The translations under genes and the position numbers were made by a program. DNA of 64,000 bases from Streptomyces endocoffeicus (GTDB lineage: Bacteria; Actinomycetota; Actinomycetes; Streptomycetales; Streptomycetaceae), in contig NZ_JAERRG010000040.1 in NCBI RefSeq assembly GCF_016741935.1, positions 1 through 64,000 of the forward strand. The letters are read 5' to 3'. The notes beneath the pieces were generated by a model, which made no database searches, had not been told where the DNA came from, and saw nothing but the letters and a program-made list of their open reading frames with translations. This document shows positions 1 through 11,700 of this stretch, one piece after another; position 1 is the stretch's first letter, and each line of letters opens with the position of its first letter.

Positions 1-1
1 C

Positions 2-2710
2 GACGCACTCGCCGAATTCGGCAAAACCCTCTCCAAAGCCAAGATCTACCGCTGGCAACTCCCCGGCGTCGACTTCGCCGGACACTCCGGACACGTCAAC
101 ACCATCAAAGACCAGCTGCACCAGGTGCTCGACGGCGTCACCGCATCCCCCGGCGAAGTCGCCTGGATGTCCACCGTCGACGCCGACTGGGCCAACCCCA
201 CCCACATCACCACCGACTACTGGTACCGCAACCTCCGCGAAACCGTCCGCTTCCACGAAGCCACCCAAGCCCTCCTCAACCACGGCTACCGCGTGTTCAT
301 CGAAATCAGCACCCACCCCGTCCTCACCACCGCCATCCAAGACACCACCGAAACCCACCCCGACCTACAAACCACCATCACCGGCACCCTCCGACGCGAC
401 GACGGCAGCCCCCACCGCTTCCTCACCCACCTCGCCGAACTCCACACCACCGGAACACCGGTGGACTGGGCGGCCCTGTTCGCCGGGTCCGGGGCCCGTA
501 GGGTGCCGCTGCCCACGTACGCCTTCCAGCACCGGCACTACTGGCTGGAGCCTGCCAGAACACCGACGCGGGCCGAGACCGCCGACAGCTCCCTGTGGGC
601 GGCCATCGAGGGCGGAGACGCGCAGTCCCTGGCGCGGGATCTCGAGGTGGACGCGGCGGCCCTGGGCACGGTGCTGCCCGCGCTGGCCACCTGGCGCCGC
701 CGCAGCCGGGAGGACTCCCTCACCGACGCATGGCGGTACCGGGTCGGCTGGACCCGGGTGGCCGCCGGCGATCCACGGCTGTCGGGCCGGTGGCTGGTGC
801 TGGTCCCGGCGGTACGGGCCGGTTCGGCGCGGGTCCGCGCGGTGCTGGACGGACTCGCCGCGCGGGGCGCGGAAGTAGTGGCCGCCGAGGTCTCCGAGAG
901 CAGTCGGGAGGCGCTGGGCGACCAGGTCAAGTCGGCGGACGGGTGTGCCGGGGTGGTGTCCCTGCTCTCGTGGGACGACCGCGCCGACACCGAGTACGGC
1001 ACGGTGTCCGTGGGCACCGCGGCCACGCTGGCGGCGGCGCAGGCGGTGCGCGACCACGGCGTCACCGCACCGCTGTGGTGTGTCACCAGTGGCGGGGTCG
1101 CGGTGGCCGGTGAGGCGGCCGACCCGGCGCAGTCGGCGGTGTGGGGATTCGGCGCCGTGCTCGGGCTCGACCACCCGGACACCTTCGGCGGCCTGATCGA
1201 CCTTCCGGCCGAAGGAGCGGGTGGCGACAAGGAGTTGCCGGACGCGCTGTTCGCGGCGCTGTCCTCGCCGGAGGGAGAGGACCAGCTCGCGGTGCGCGCC
1301 GACGGACTCTTCGCCCGCCGGATGCTGCGGGACCGGGACGGCTCGGGCAGCGCCTGGAAGCCGCGTGGCACCGTGCTGGTCACGGGCGGCACCGGCGGGC
1401 TCGGTTCACACGTGGCGCGCTGGCTCGCCGCGAACGGGGCGGACCATGTGGTGCTGCTCAGCAGGCAGGGCGGTGCCGCGCCGGGTGCGGCCGAACTGGT
1501 GGCGGACCTGACGGATGTGCGGGTCACGGTCGCCGCGTGTGATGTGACCGACCGGGACGCCGTGGCCGCGGTGCTGGCGGAGGCGGAGCGCACACATCCG
1601 CTGACCGCGGTGGTGCACACCGCCGGTGCCGGGCTGCTCCCTGCTCCGGTCACCGAAGTGACCACCGAGGAGTTCGCCGCCGTGACGGGGGCGAAGGTGC
1701 GTGGCGCGCTGGTGCTGGACGAGCTCGTGGGCGACCGGGAGCTGGACGCGTTCGTGTTGTTCTCCTCCGGCGCCGGTGTCTGGGGCAGTGGCGGCCAGGC
1801 CCCGTACGCGGCGGGCAACGCCTTCCTCGACGGGCTCGCGCAGCGCCGCCGCGCCCGGGGTCTCGCGGCCACGTCGGTAGCGTGGGGCGGCTGGGGCGGC
1901 GGTCACGGGATGATCGACGCCGACGGCGGCGACCAGTGGCGTCGTATCGGCGTCCTGCCGATGGACCCGAAGCCCGCGCTGCGTGCCCTGGCGCGGGCCG
2001 TGGGCGGTGGCCCACCGAATGTGATCGTCGCCGACATCGACTGGGCGCGGTTCGTACCGGGATACACGATGGCCCGGGAGCGGCCGCTGCTGCGGCAGTT
2101 GCCCGAGGTCGCCGAGATCCTGGCGGCGGACGCGCCGGGCGGGGGCGGGTCGCGGCGCGAGACGCTCCTGGACAGCCTGGCCGAGCTGACCGGCCCGGAG
2201 CAGGAGGCGTTCCTGACCGACCTGGTACGGCGCGAGGCGGCGGCCGTGCTCGGGCATGCCGACGGTGACGCGGTGGAGCCGGAGCGCGCGTTCAAGGACA
2301 CCGGGTTCGACTCGCTGACCGCGGTGGAGCTGCGCAACCGGATCAACGCGACCACCGGCCTCCAGCTCTCCGCCACGGTGGTCTTCGACTATCCGAAACC
2401 CACCACGCTGGCGAGGAAGCTGCGTACGGAACTGGTGCCCACCGCGGATGGCGAGGCCCCCGGTGCGATGGGCCGCGAGCGGGAGCTCCGGCGGGCGCTG
2501 GCCTCGGTCCCGTTGCACCGCTTCCACGAGCTCGGGGTGCTGGACGCGCTGGTGCGCCTCGCGGACTCCACGGCCGGTGAGCTGGGCGAGCTGAGTGGCC
2601 TGACCGACCTGAGCACCGCCGCCGAGGCGGACACCTCCGCGATCGCGGACCTGGACGCCGACGAACTGGTGAGCCGGGCGATGCGCGGCACGACCTTCGG
2701 AAACGACTGA
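2..2710 (+). CDS. gdmA2: Modular type I PKS, C-terminal part (module 5: AT-KR-ACP)
   Basis: This is the 3' end of a polyketide synthase gene; the frame is open from base 2 and its start lies outside the window. In order: the end of an AT with an FAGH motif (nt ~71-82) where methylmalonyl ATs have YASH, fitting a methoxymalonyl-ACP-selective AT; the post-AT linker PTYAFQHRHYWLE; a ketoreductase with the nucleotide-binding motif GTVLVTGGTGGLG (nt ~1366-1404); an ACP with the phosphopantetheine serine of GFDSL (nt 2312-2314); and an acidic C-terminal docking segment. There is no DH or ER, so the module leaves a hydroxyl, as needed at C7 of geldanamycin where the carbamoyl group is attached. The KR lacks the LDD motif and has a Trp before the catalytic Tyr region (GVWGSGGQ), which indicates an A-type KR. 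The stop is 26 nt before the next PKS start. Confidence 0.93.
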   Translation, partial: DALAEFGKTLSKAKIYRWQLPGVDFAGHSGHVNTIKDQLHQVLDGVTASPGEVAWMSTVDADWANPTHITTDYWYRNLRETVRFHEATQALLNHGYRVFIEISTHPVLTTAIQDTTETHPDLQTTITGTLRRDDGSPHRFLTHLAELHTTGTPVDWAALFAGSGARRVPLPTYAFQHRHYWLEPARTPTRAETADSSLWAAIEGGDAQSLARDLEVDAAALGTVLPALATWRRRSREDSLTDAWRYRVGWTRVAAGDPRLSGRWLVLVPAVRAGSARVRAVLDGLAARGAEVVAAEVSESSREALGDQVKSADGCAGVVSLLSWDDRADTEYGTVSVGTAATLAAAQAVRDHGVTAPLWCVTSGGVAVAGEAADPAQSAVWGFGAVLGLDHPDTFGGLIDLPAEGAGGDKELPDALFAALSSPEGEDQLAVRADGLFARRMLRDRDGSGSAWKPRGTVLVTGGTGGLGSHVARWLAANGADHVVLLSRQGGAAPGAAELVADLTDVRVTVAACDVTDRDAVAAVLAEAERTHPLTAVVHTAGAGLLPAPVTEVTTEEFAAVTGAKVRGALVLDELVGDRELDAFVLFSSGAGVWGSGGQAPYAAGNAFLDGLAQRRRARGLAATSVAWGGWGGGHGMIDADGGDQWRRIGVLPMDPKPALRALARAVGGGPPNVIVADIDWARFVPGYTMARERPLLRQLPEVAEILAADAPGGGGSRRETLLDSLAELTGPEQEAFLTDLVRREAAAVLGHADGDAVEPERAFKDTGFDSLTAVELRNRINATTGLQLSATVVFDYPKPTTLARKLRTELVPTADGEAPGAMGRERELRRALASVPLHRFHELGVLDALVRLADSTAGELGELSGLTDLSTAAEADTSAIADLDADELVSRAMRGTTFGND

Positions 2711-2736
2711 CGCCGCGGTTGCGGAGAGGAGTACAC

Positions 2737-5700
2737 ATGGCTGCGTCCCGGGAAGACCTGGTCAAGGCGCTGCGTAGCTCGCTGATGGACGTCGAGCGGC
2801 TGCGGCGGGAGAACGACCGGCTGATCGCCGAGTCCACCGAACCCGTGGCGATCGTGGCGATGGCGTGCCGGCTGCCGGGCGGGGTGACCGACCCGGAGTC
2901 GCTGTGGGAGCTGGTGGCCGAGGGCCGGGACGCGATCGGCCCGTTCCCCACGGACCGCGGCTGGGACCTGGAGTCACTCTTCGACTCCGATCCGGATGCC
3001 GTGGGCAAGTCCTATGTGCGCGAGGCGGGATTCCTGGAGGGTGCGGGCGGATTCGACGCCGCGTTCTTCGGGATCTCCCCGCGCGAGGCCCTGTCGCTGG
3101 ACCCGCAGCAGCGGCTGCTGCTGGAGACCGCGTGGGAGACGTTCGAGCGGGCGGGGCTGGATCCGCGGTCGGTGGAGGGCCGGGACATCGCGGTGTTCGC
3201 CGGGGGCAGCGGCCAGGGGTACGGCGGCGGTCCGGGTGACGCGCCCAAGGGCCTGGAGGGCTATCTCGGGGTCGGCGCCTCCGGCAGTGTCATCTCCGGA
3301 CGCGTGTCGTACACACTCGGGCTGACCGGACCCGCCGTGACCGTGGACACCGCGTGCTCCTCCTCGCTCGTGGCCACCCATCTCGCCGTACAGGCGCTGC
3401 GGTCCGGCGAATGCTCCATGGCGCTGGCCGGTGGTGTCGCCGTCATGGGCCAGCCCACCGCCTTCGTGGAGTTCTCCCGCCAGCGTGGCCTGGCGCCCGA
3501 CGGGCGCTGCAAGTCGTTCGGCGAGAGCGCGGACGGCACCACCTGGTCCGAGGGTGTCGGGCTCGTGTTGCTGGAGCGGCTGTCCGACGCCCGCCGCCAC
3601 GGCCACGACGTCCTGGCCGTCATCCGTGGCACCGCGGTCAACCAGGACGGCGCGAGCAACGGCCTCACCGCGCCCAACGGCCCCTCCCAGGAACGGGTGA
3701 TCCGCCAGGCGCTGTCCAACGCGGGGCTGATGGTGGCCGATGTGGACACGGTCGAGGCCCACGGCACCGGCACCGCCCTCGGCGACCCGATCGAGGCCCA
3801 GGCGGTCCTGGCCACCTACGGGCAGGGGCGCACGGGGGATGAGCCGCTGTGGCTCGGCTCCCTGAAGTCCAACATCGGCCACGCGCAGGCCGCCGCCGGG
3901 ATCGCCAGTGTCATCAAGACGGTCATGGCGTTACGGCACGGTCGGCTGCCGAAGACCCTCCACGCCGAAGAGCCCACCTCCAAGGTGAACTGGGCCACGG
4001 GCGCGGTGTCCCTGCTCACCGAGGGACGAGCGTGGCCGGAGACGGGACACGCACGCCGCGCGGGCATCTCCTCCTTCGGCGTCAGCGGAACGAACGCGCA
4101 TGTCATCCTCGAGCAGGCCCCAGAGGAGTCCGCCGAGCGGCCGGAGGAGTCCGCCGAACCCGGTCCGGTCGCCACCGGCCACCTGGTGCCGTGGGTGCTC
4201 TCGGGCCATACGGAGGCGGCACTGCGGGCCCAGGCCGCCCGGCTGCTGACCCATGTGCGGAAGACGGCCGCCGACAGCGCGCGGGATGTGGGCTGGTCGC
4301 TGGCCACCACCCGGACCCTCCACGACCACCGCGCGGTCGTGCTGTGCGCCGATGCCGAGGAGGCCGTCGCGGGGCTGGAGGCGGTGGCGGCGGGCGCGTC
4401 CGCCCGGTCGGCGGTCACCGGGTCCGTGGCGTCCGGGAAGGTCGCGGTGCTGTTCACCGGCCAGGGCAGCCAACGCGCCGGAATGGGCCGGGAACTGCAC
4501 GGCCACTATCCGGTGTTCGCGCGGGCCTTCGATGACGTATGCGCCCAGTTCGACGACCTGCGCGCTGGAGATGGCGACGGGGACGGGGACGACAAGGTCT
4601 CGCTCGCCGAGGTGGTGTTCGCCGAGGAGGGGTCGGCGAGGGCGGCGCTGCTGGACCGGACCGAGTTCACCCAGCCCGCGCTGTTCGCGCTGGAGGTGGC
4701 GCTGTTCCGGCTCGTGGAGTCGTGGGGGGTGCGCCCCGCGTATGTGCTGGGCCACTCGATCGGCGAGGTGGTCGCGGCCCATGTGGCCGGGGTCCTGTCC
4801 CTGCCGGACGCCTGCACACTGGTGCGGGCGCGCGGGCGGCTGATGCAGCGACTCGACGCGACCGGGGCGATGGTCGCGGTGGAGGCGGCCGAGGACGAGG
4901 TCGTCCCCCTGCTCGCGGGGAAGGAGCACCAGGCCTCCATCGCCGCGGTCAACGGCCCGACGTCCGTGGTCGTCTCCGGCGACGAGGACGTGGTCACGGC
5001 GGTGGCGGAGACCTTGGCGCGGCAGGGCCGCAAGACCAAGCGCCTCGTGGTCTCGCACGCGTTCCACTCCCCCCACATGGACGGGATGCTGGACGCGTTC
5101 CGCGAGGTGGTGTCGCGGCTGACCTACGCGCCTCCCCGGGTGCCCGTGGTGTCGAATCTGACCGGCGGGGTCGCGGATCCCGAGGAGCTGTGCACCCCGG
5201 AGTACTGGGTGCGGCATGTGCGGGGCGCGGTGCGGTTCCTCGACGGTGTCCGCGCGCTCGCCGACGCGGGCGTACGCACCCATCTGGAACTCGGCCCGGA
5301 CGGGGTGCTGACCGCGATGGGCCAGGACTGTCTGCCGGACGCGGACGCGGTGGCGGATGCGGTCGCGGGCGCGGTGGCGGACGGGGCGTTCGTACCGTCC
5401 CTGCGTCCGGGTGTCCAGGAGGCCCAGGCGGTGCTGGCCGGTCTCGCCGGTCTGTATGTACGCGGTGTGCCGGTGGGCTGGGACGCGTTGTTCGCCGGGT
5501 CCGGCGCCCGGCGCGTCCCCCTCCCGACGTACGCCTTCCAGCATGAGCACTACTGGCTGGAGCGGGCCGCCGGGTCCGGCGATGTGGGCGCGGTGGGCCT
5601 CGGGGAGGCGGGTCATCCGCTGCTGGGCGCGGTGGTGCAGCTGCCGGAGACGGGCGGTGTGCAGCTCAGCGGGCGGCTGTCGGTACGGGCCCAGCCGTGG

Positions 5701-8700
5701 CTGGCCGAACACGTCATCTCCGGTGCGGTGTTGGTGCCCGGTACGGCGATGGTGGAGCTGGCGGTGCGCGCCGGGGACGAGACCGGCACCCCGGTGCTGG
5801 AGGAGCTGGTGATCGGGCAGCCGATGACGCTGCCCGCCGACACCGCCCTGAGCGTCCAGGTCGTCGTGGGCGCGGACGAGGGCGGGCGGCGCACGGTGCG
5901 GATCTACTCCCGCGCCGACGGCGGCACGGACTGGACCGAGCACGCCACCGGCACGCTCACCGCGCAGCTACCGGCGCCGCGGGACGGGGCGGCCGGCGAG
6001 TGGCCGCCCGCCGAAGCCGAGCCGATCCCGGTGGCGGACTTCTATCGCTCGCTCGTGGACGCCGGTTACGCGTACGGACCGGCGTTCCGCGGGCTCGTCG
6101 CCGCGTGGCGGCGGGACGGTGAGATCTTCGGCGATGTGGCGTTGCCGGAGGCGTACACCACGGAGGCCGAACGGTTCGGCATTCACCCGGCGTTGCTGGA
6201 CGCGGCTCTGCACGCGGGCAGCTTCTGTCTGCCCTCCGATCCGGAGCGACAGGTGACCCTCCTGCCGTTCGCCTGGAACAACGTGCGTCTGCACGCGGGC
6301 GGCGCGACCGCGGTCCGGGTGCGTGTCCGGCCGGTGGGTGACGACGCGTTCGCGGTACGGCTGACCGACGGCTCGGGCCGGACGGTGGCCTCCGTGGGCT
6401 CGCTCACCCTGCGCGCGGTGGACCCGGCCCAGCTGGAGAGCGGCAAGGCCGATGACGCGCTGTGGACGGTCCGCTGGAGCGAACACGCCGTGCCGGAGGG
6501 CGGCGCGGTCTCCTGGGCTCCGCTTGGCGAAGCGGAGAGCGGTGAAAGCACCCTTCCCGATGTCCTGGTGGCCGATACGCGCGCGTGGGCGGATACGCGT
6601 GGGTGGGCCGATACGCGCGGGTGGGCCGACGACCTCACCCAGCCGCTGCCCGCACGCACCCGGGAGCTCACCGGCCGCCTGCTGGCGGAGATCCAGCGGT
6701 GGGTCGGCGACGACGCGATGGCCGGGACGCGGCTGGCCGTGGTCACCCGCGGCGCGGTCGCCGTGCACGGGGACACCGAGGTCACCGACCCGGCCGCCAC
6801 CGCGGTCTGGGGCCTGGTCCGCTCGGCCCAGGCCGAACACCCGGGGCGGCTGGCCCTGGTGGACGCCGACGGCGCGTACGAGGAGCTCTCCGAGCTGCCC
6901 GCCGGTGTGTGGTCCGGGTCCGGGGACGAGCCCCAGCTCGCGGTGCGCGGTGGCGCGACGTGGGTGCCACGCCTGGCCCGGGTCGAGCCCGGCCTGCGGG
7001 TGCCCGCACAGCCGTCGTGGCATCTGGACTCGCCCGAGTACGGCACCCTGGACAACCTCGCGCTGCTGCCCGACGAGGCCGGAACCGCACCGCTGGAGGC
7101 CGGTCAGGTGCGGATCGAGGTGCGCGCCGCGGGGCTCAACTTCCGCGATGTGCTGGTGACTCTCGGCATGTATCCGGGCCGGTCGGTGATCGGCACCGAG
7201 GGCGCCGGTGTGGTGACCGAGGTCGGCCCGGACGTCGGGGATCTGGCCGTGGGCGACCGGGTGATGGGCCTGTTCTCCGGCTCGTTCGGCCCGCTGGCCA
7301 CCGCCGACGCGCGCACGGTGATCCGGATGCCGGACGGCTGGTCGTTCGGCACGGCGGCCGGGGTGCCGGTGGCCTATCTGACGGCGCTGTACGCGTTGCA
7401 GGACCTCGGGAGGGTCCAGCCGGGCGAGACGGTGCTGGTGCACGCCGCCGCGGGCGGGGTGGGCATGGCCGCCGTCCAGCTCGCACAGCACTTCGGCGCC
7501 ACCGTCCTGGGCACCGCCCACCCCTCCAAACACCACGCCCTGCACCGGCTCGGCGTTCCCGCCGAACGCCTCGCCTCCAGCCGCGACCTCGGCTACGCCG
7601 ACACCTTTCCCACCGCCGACGTCGTCCTCAACTCCCTCACCGGCGAGCACATCGACGCCTCCCTCGGACTCCTCGGCCCCGGCGGCCGGTTCCTGGAGAT
7701 GGGGAAGACCGATCTGCGGGAGCCCGGTGCGGTCGGGGCGCGACATCCAGGGGTCACCTACCGGGCGTTCGACCTCGGTGGCGAGGCCCCCGCGGAGCGG
7801 GTACGGGAGTTGCTGGGCCAGCTGGTGGAACTGTTCGAGACGGGCCGGATCGAGCCGCTGCCCGTACGGCACTGGGAGATCACCCGTGCCCCCGAGGCGT
7901 TCCGCTGGATGAGCCAGGGCCGTCACACCGGCAAGATCGTGCTCACCCTTCCCCACGCCCTGGATCCGGATGGCACGGTCCTGGTCACCGGCGGCACCGG
8001 AGCGCTCGGCGCCACCATCGCCCGACATCTCGTGGCACAGCGCGGCGTACGCCACCTGCTGCTGCTCAGCCGCCGGGGACCGGACGCCCCCGGTGCGGCC
8101 GAACTCGCCACCGAACTCACCGCACTCGGCGCCACCGTCCACATCACCGCCTGCGACGCCGCCGACCGCGACCAACTCGCCGCCACCCTCGGCACCATCC
8201 CGGCCGACCACCCCCTCACCGCCGTGGTCCACACCGCCGGAGCCCTGGACGACGGCATCCTCACCGCACTCACCCCCGACCGGCTCGACACCGTCTTCCG
8301 CCCCAAGGTCGACGCGATCACCCACCTCCACGACCTCACCCACGACAACCACGACCTGGCGGCGTTCGTGGTGTACTCGTCCGCCGCCGGAGTCCTCGGC
8401 GGGCCCGGACAGGGCAACTACTCCACCGCCAACGCCTATCTGGACGGCCTCGCCCAGTGGCGGCGGGCGCACGGGCTCCCCGCCACCTCGCTGGCGTGGG
8501 GCATGTGGGCGGAGGCCAGTGGTATGACGGCCGGGCTCGGCTCCGGCGATCTGCACCGGATGCGGCGCGGGGGCATCGTCGGGCTGTCCACCACGGAGGC
8601 ACTGGGCCTGTTCGACCGGTCGGTGGCGTCCGGGCTGTCGGTGCTGGTGCCGATGAGGTTCGACTTCGCCGCCCTCGGCGCCCTCGGCGCGGAGGCCACT

Positions 8701-11700
8701 GAACCCCCGCCACTGCTGCGGGGTCTGGTCCGGCCGACGCGGCGTACGGCCCGGCCGGTGCCGAAGGCCGGTGAAGGCGGCCTCGTCGAGCGGCTGGCCG
8801 GGCTGTCGGTGGCCCAACAGCAGCGTGTGCTGGTCGAGTTGATCCGCGCTGAGGCCGCTTCGGTGCTCGGGTTTCCCACGGTCGACCCCATCGGGCCGGA
8901 ACAGGCGTTCCGCGACATGGGATTCGACTCGCTGACCGCGGTGGAGCTGCGCAACCGCCTCAACACGGCTACCGGGCTGCGATTGCCGGCGACGCTGGTC
9001 TTCGACCACCCGAGCCCCGTGGCCACCGCCGAGTTTCTGCGCGACCAGCTGGGCGGGCGTACGGCCGAGGCCACGCCCCGGCCGGTGCGGCGCGACCGGT
9101 CCGCTCCGGACCGGGCCGAGGATCCGGTGGTCGTGGTCGGCATGGGCTGCCGCCTGCCCGGGGACGTCCGTACCCCCGAGGATCTGTGGCGGCTGATCGC
9201 CGCCGGAGACGATGCCATCGGGCCGTTCCCGCAGGACCGGGGCTGGGACCTGGCCGAGCTGTTCGACTCCGATCCGGATGCTCTGGGCAAGTCCTACGTA
9301 CGCGAGGGCGGTTTCCTCAGCGACGCGGGCGGATTCGACGCCACCTTCTTCGGCATCTCCCCGCGCGAGGCCCTGTCGATGGACCCGCAACAGCGCGTAC
9401 TGCTGGAGACCGCCTGGGAGACCCTGGAACGCTCCGGGATCGTTCCCACCTCACTGCGCGGACAGGAGGTCGGTGTCTTCGTCGGGGCCAGCGGCCAGGG
9501 ATACGGCGCCGGTACGGGCGCGGCGCCGGAGGGCTTGGAAGGCTACCTCGGGGTGGGCGGCGCGACGAGCGTGGCGTCGGGACGGGTGTCGTACACCTTC
9601 GGGCTGACCGGTCCGGCGGTGACCGTGGACACGGCCTGCTCCTCCTCGATGGTGGCTCTCCACCTCGCCGCGCAGGCCCTGCGCTCCGGCGAATGCACGA
9701 TGGCACTCGCCGGGGGCGTCGCCGTCATGGGCCAGCCCGGCGCGTTTGTCGAGTTCTCGCGCCAGCGCGGCCTCGCGTCGGACGGCCGCTGCAAGTCCTT
9801 CGGCGAGGGCGCCGACGGCACCAACTGGTCCGAGGGTGTCGGTCTGGTGCTGTTGGAACGGCTCTCGGAGGCCCGTCGCAACGGGCACGAGGTGCTGGCC
9901 GTCGTCCGTGGTACGGCGGTCAACCAGGACGGGGCCAGCAATGGCCTCACCGCGCCGAACGGGCCGTCGCAGCAGCGGGTGATACGGCAGGCACTGGCGA
10001 ACGCCGGACTGTCCCCCGCGGACATCGACGCCGTCGAAGCCCACGGCACCGGCACCGCCCTGGGCGACCCCATCGAGGCCCAGGCGCTCCTGGCCACCTA
10101 CGGGCAGGAGCGCCGGGGGGACGAGCCGGTATGGCTCGGATCGCTGAAGTCCAACATCGGGCACGCCCAAGCCGCCGCGGGCGTGGCCAGCGTCATCAAG
10201 ATGGTGCTGGCGATACGGCAGGGCACGCTGCCGCGGTCCCTGCACATCGACGAACCCACCACGCAGGTGGACTGGACGTCCGGCGCGGTGTCCCTGCTCA
10301 CCGATGCCCGCCCCTGGCCGGACACCGGCCATCCACGACGCGCCGGGATCTCGTCCTTCGGCGTCAGCGGCACCAACGCCCACCTCATCCTGGAGCAGGC
10401 GCCTCAGCCCGAACCCGTACCCGCGTCGAAGGCGGACGAGGGTACGGACACCCCTGGTCTGGTCGCCACCGGCGGCATCGCGCCCTGGGTCCTGTCGGCC
10501 AAGTCCCCGGCAGCCCTGCGGGCTCAGGCCCATCGCCTGCTGGGCCACCTGGAATCCGGCGTGGACGCACGCCCGGTGGACATCGGTTGGTCACTCGCCA
10601 CCACCCGCACCCTCCACGACCACCGTGCCGTCATCATCACCGGCACCGACGCGGATAGCGATGAAGCCACGGCGGCTCTCACCGCCCTCGCGACCGGACA
10701 ACCCCACCCCCGCCTCACCACCGGGCACGCCACCACCCACGGCAAGACGGTCTTCGTCTTCCCCGGCCAAGGCGCCCAATGGGTGGGGATGGGAGCCCAA
10801 CTGCTCCAGACGTTCCCCGTCTTCGCCGAACGCCTCCACGAATGCGCCGCGGCCCTGGCCCCGTACACCGACTGGTCACTCATCGACGTCATCACCGGCG
10901 CACCCCACGCGCCTTCGCTCGAGCGCGTCGATGTCGTCCAGCCCGCCACCTTCGCCGTCGTCGTCTCCCTCGCCACCCTCTGGCAATCCGCAGGCATCCA
11001 CCCGGATGCCGTCATCGGCCACTCCCAAGGCGAAATCGCCGCCGCCTGCGTCGCCGGACACCTCACCCTCCCCACCGCAGCCAAAATCGTCACCCTCCGC
11101 AGCCAGACCATCGCCCACCACCTCGCCGGACACGGCGGCATGATGTCCCTCGCCGCCCCCGCCGACACCATCAACCTCACCAACTGGCAGGGCAAACTCT
11201 GGATCGCCGCCCACAACGGCCCCAACGCCACCGTCATCGCAGGCGACACCGACGCCCTCCACCAGCTGCACACCCACTACACCGAGCAAGGCACCAGGGC
11301 CCGGATCATCCCCGTCGACTACGCCTCCCACACCGGACACGTCGACACCATCAAAGACCAGCTACACGAAGTACTCCACGACGTCACCACCCAACCGGGC
11401 GCCATCCCCTGGCTCTCCACGGTCGACGGCCAGTGGGTCGAACCCGACACCCTCGACAGCGGCTACTGGTTCCGCAACCTCCGCCAAACCGTGCGGTTCG
11501 AGCACACCATCCGCACCCTCGCCGACGACGGCTACCGCACCTTCATCGAAGTCAGCCCCCACCCCGTCCTCACCACCGCCATCCAAGAAACCCTCGAAAC
11601 CACCAACACCCGCAACGCCACCGTCACCGGCACCCTCCGCCGCGACGACGACACCCCCACCCGATTCCTCACCCACCTCGCCGAACTGTCCACCAGGGGA

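Noticed and set aside
5968..9390. A 1140-codon open frame antisense to the PKS, and similar long antisense frames at 3931-5943 and 9451-10548
   Set aside because: They are codon-bias shadows of a high-GC gene: no ribosome site, no recognisable domain, Arg/His/Gln/Gly-rich composition.
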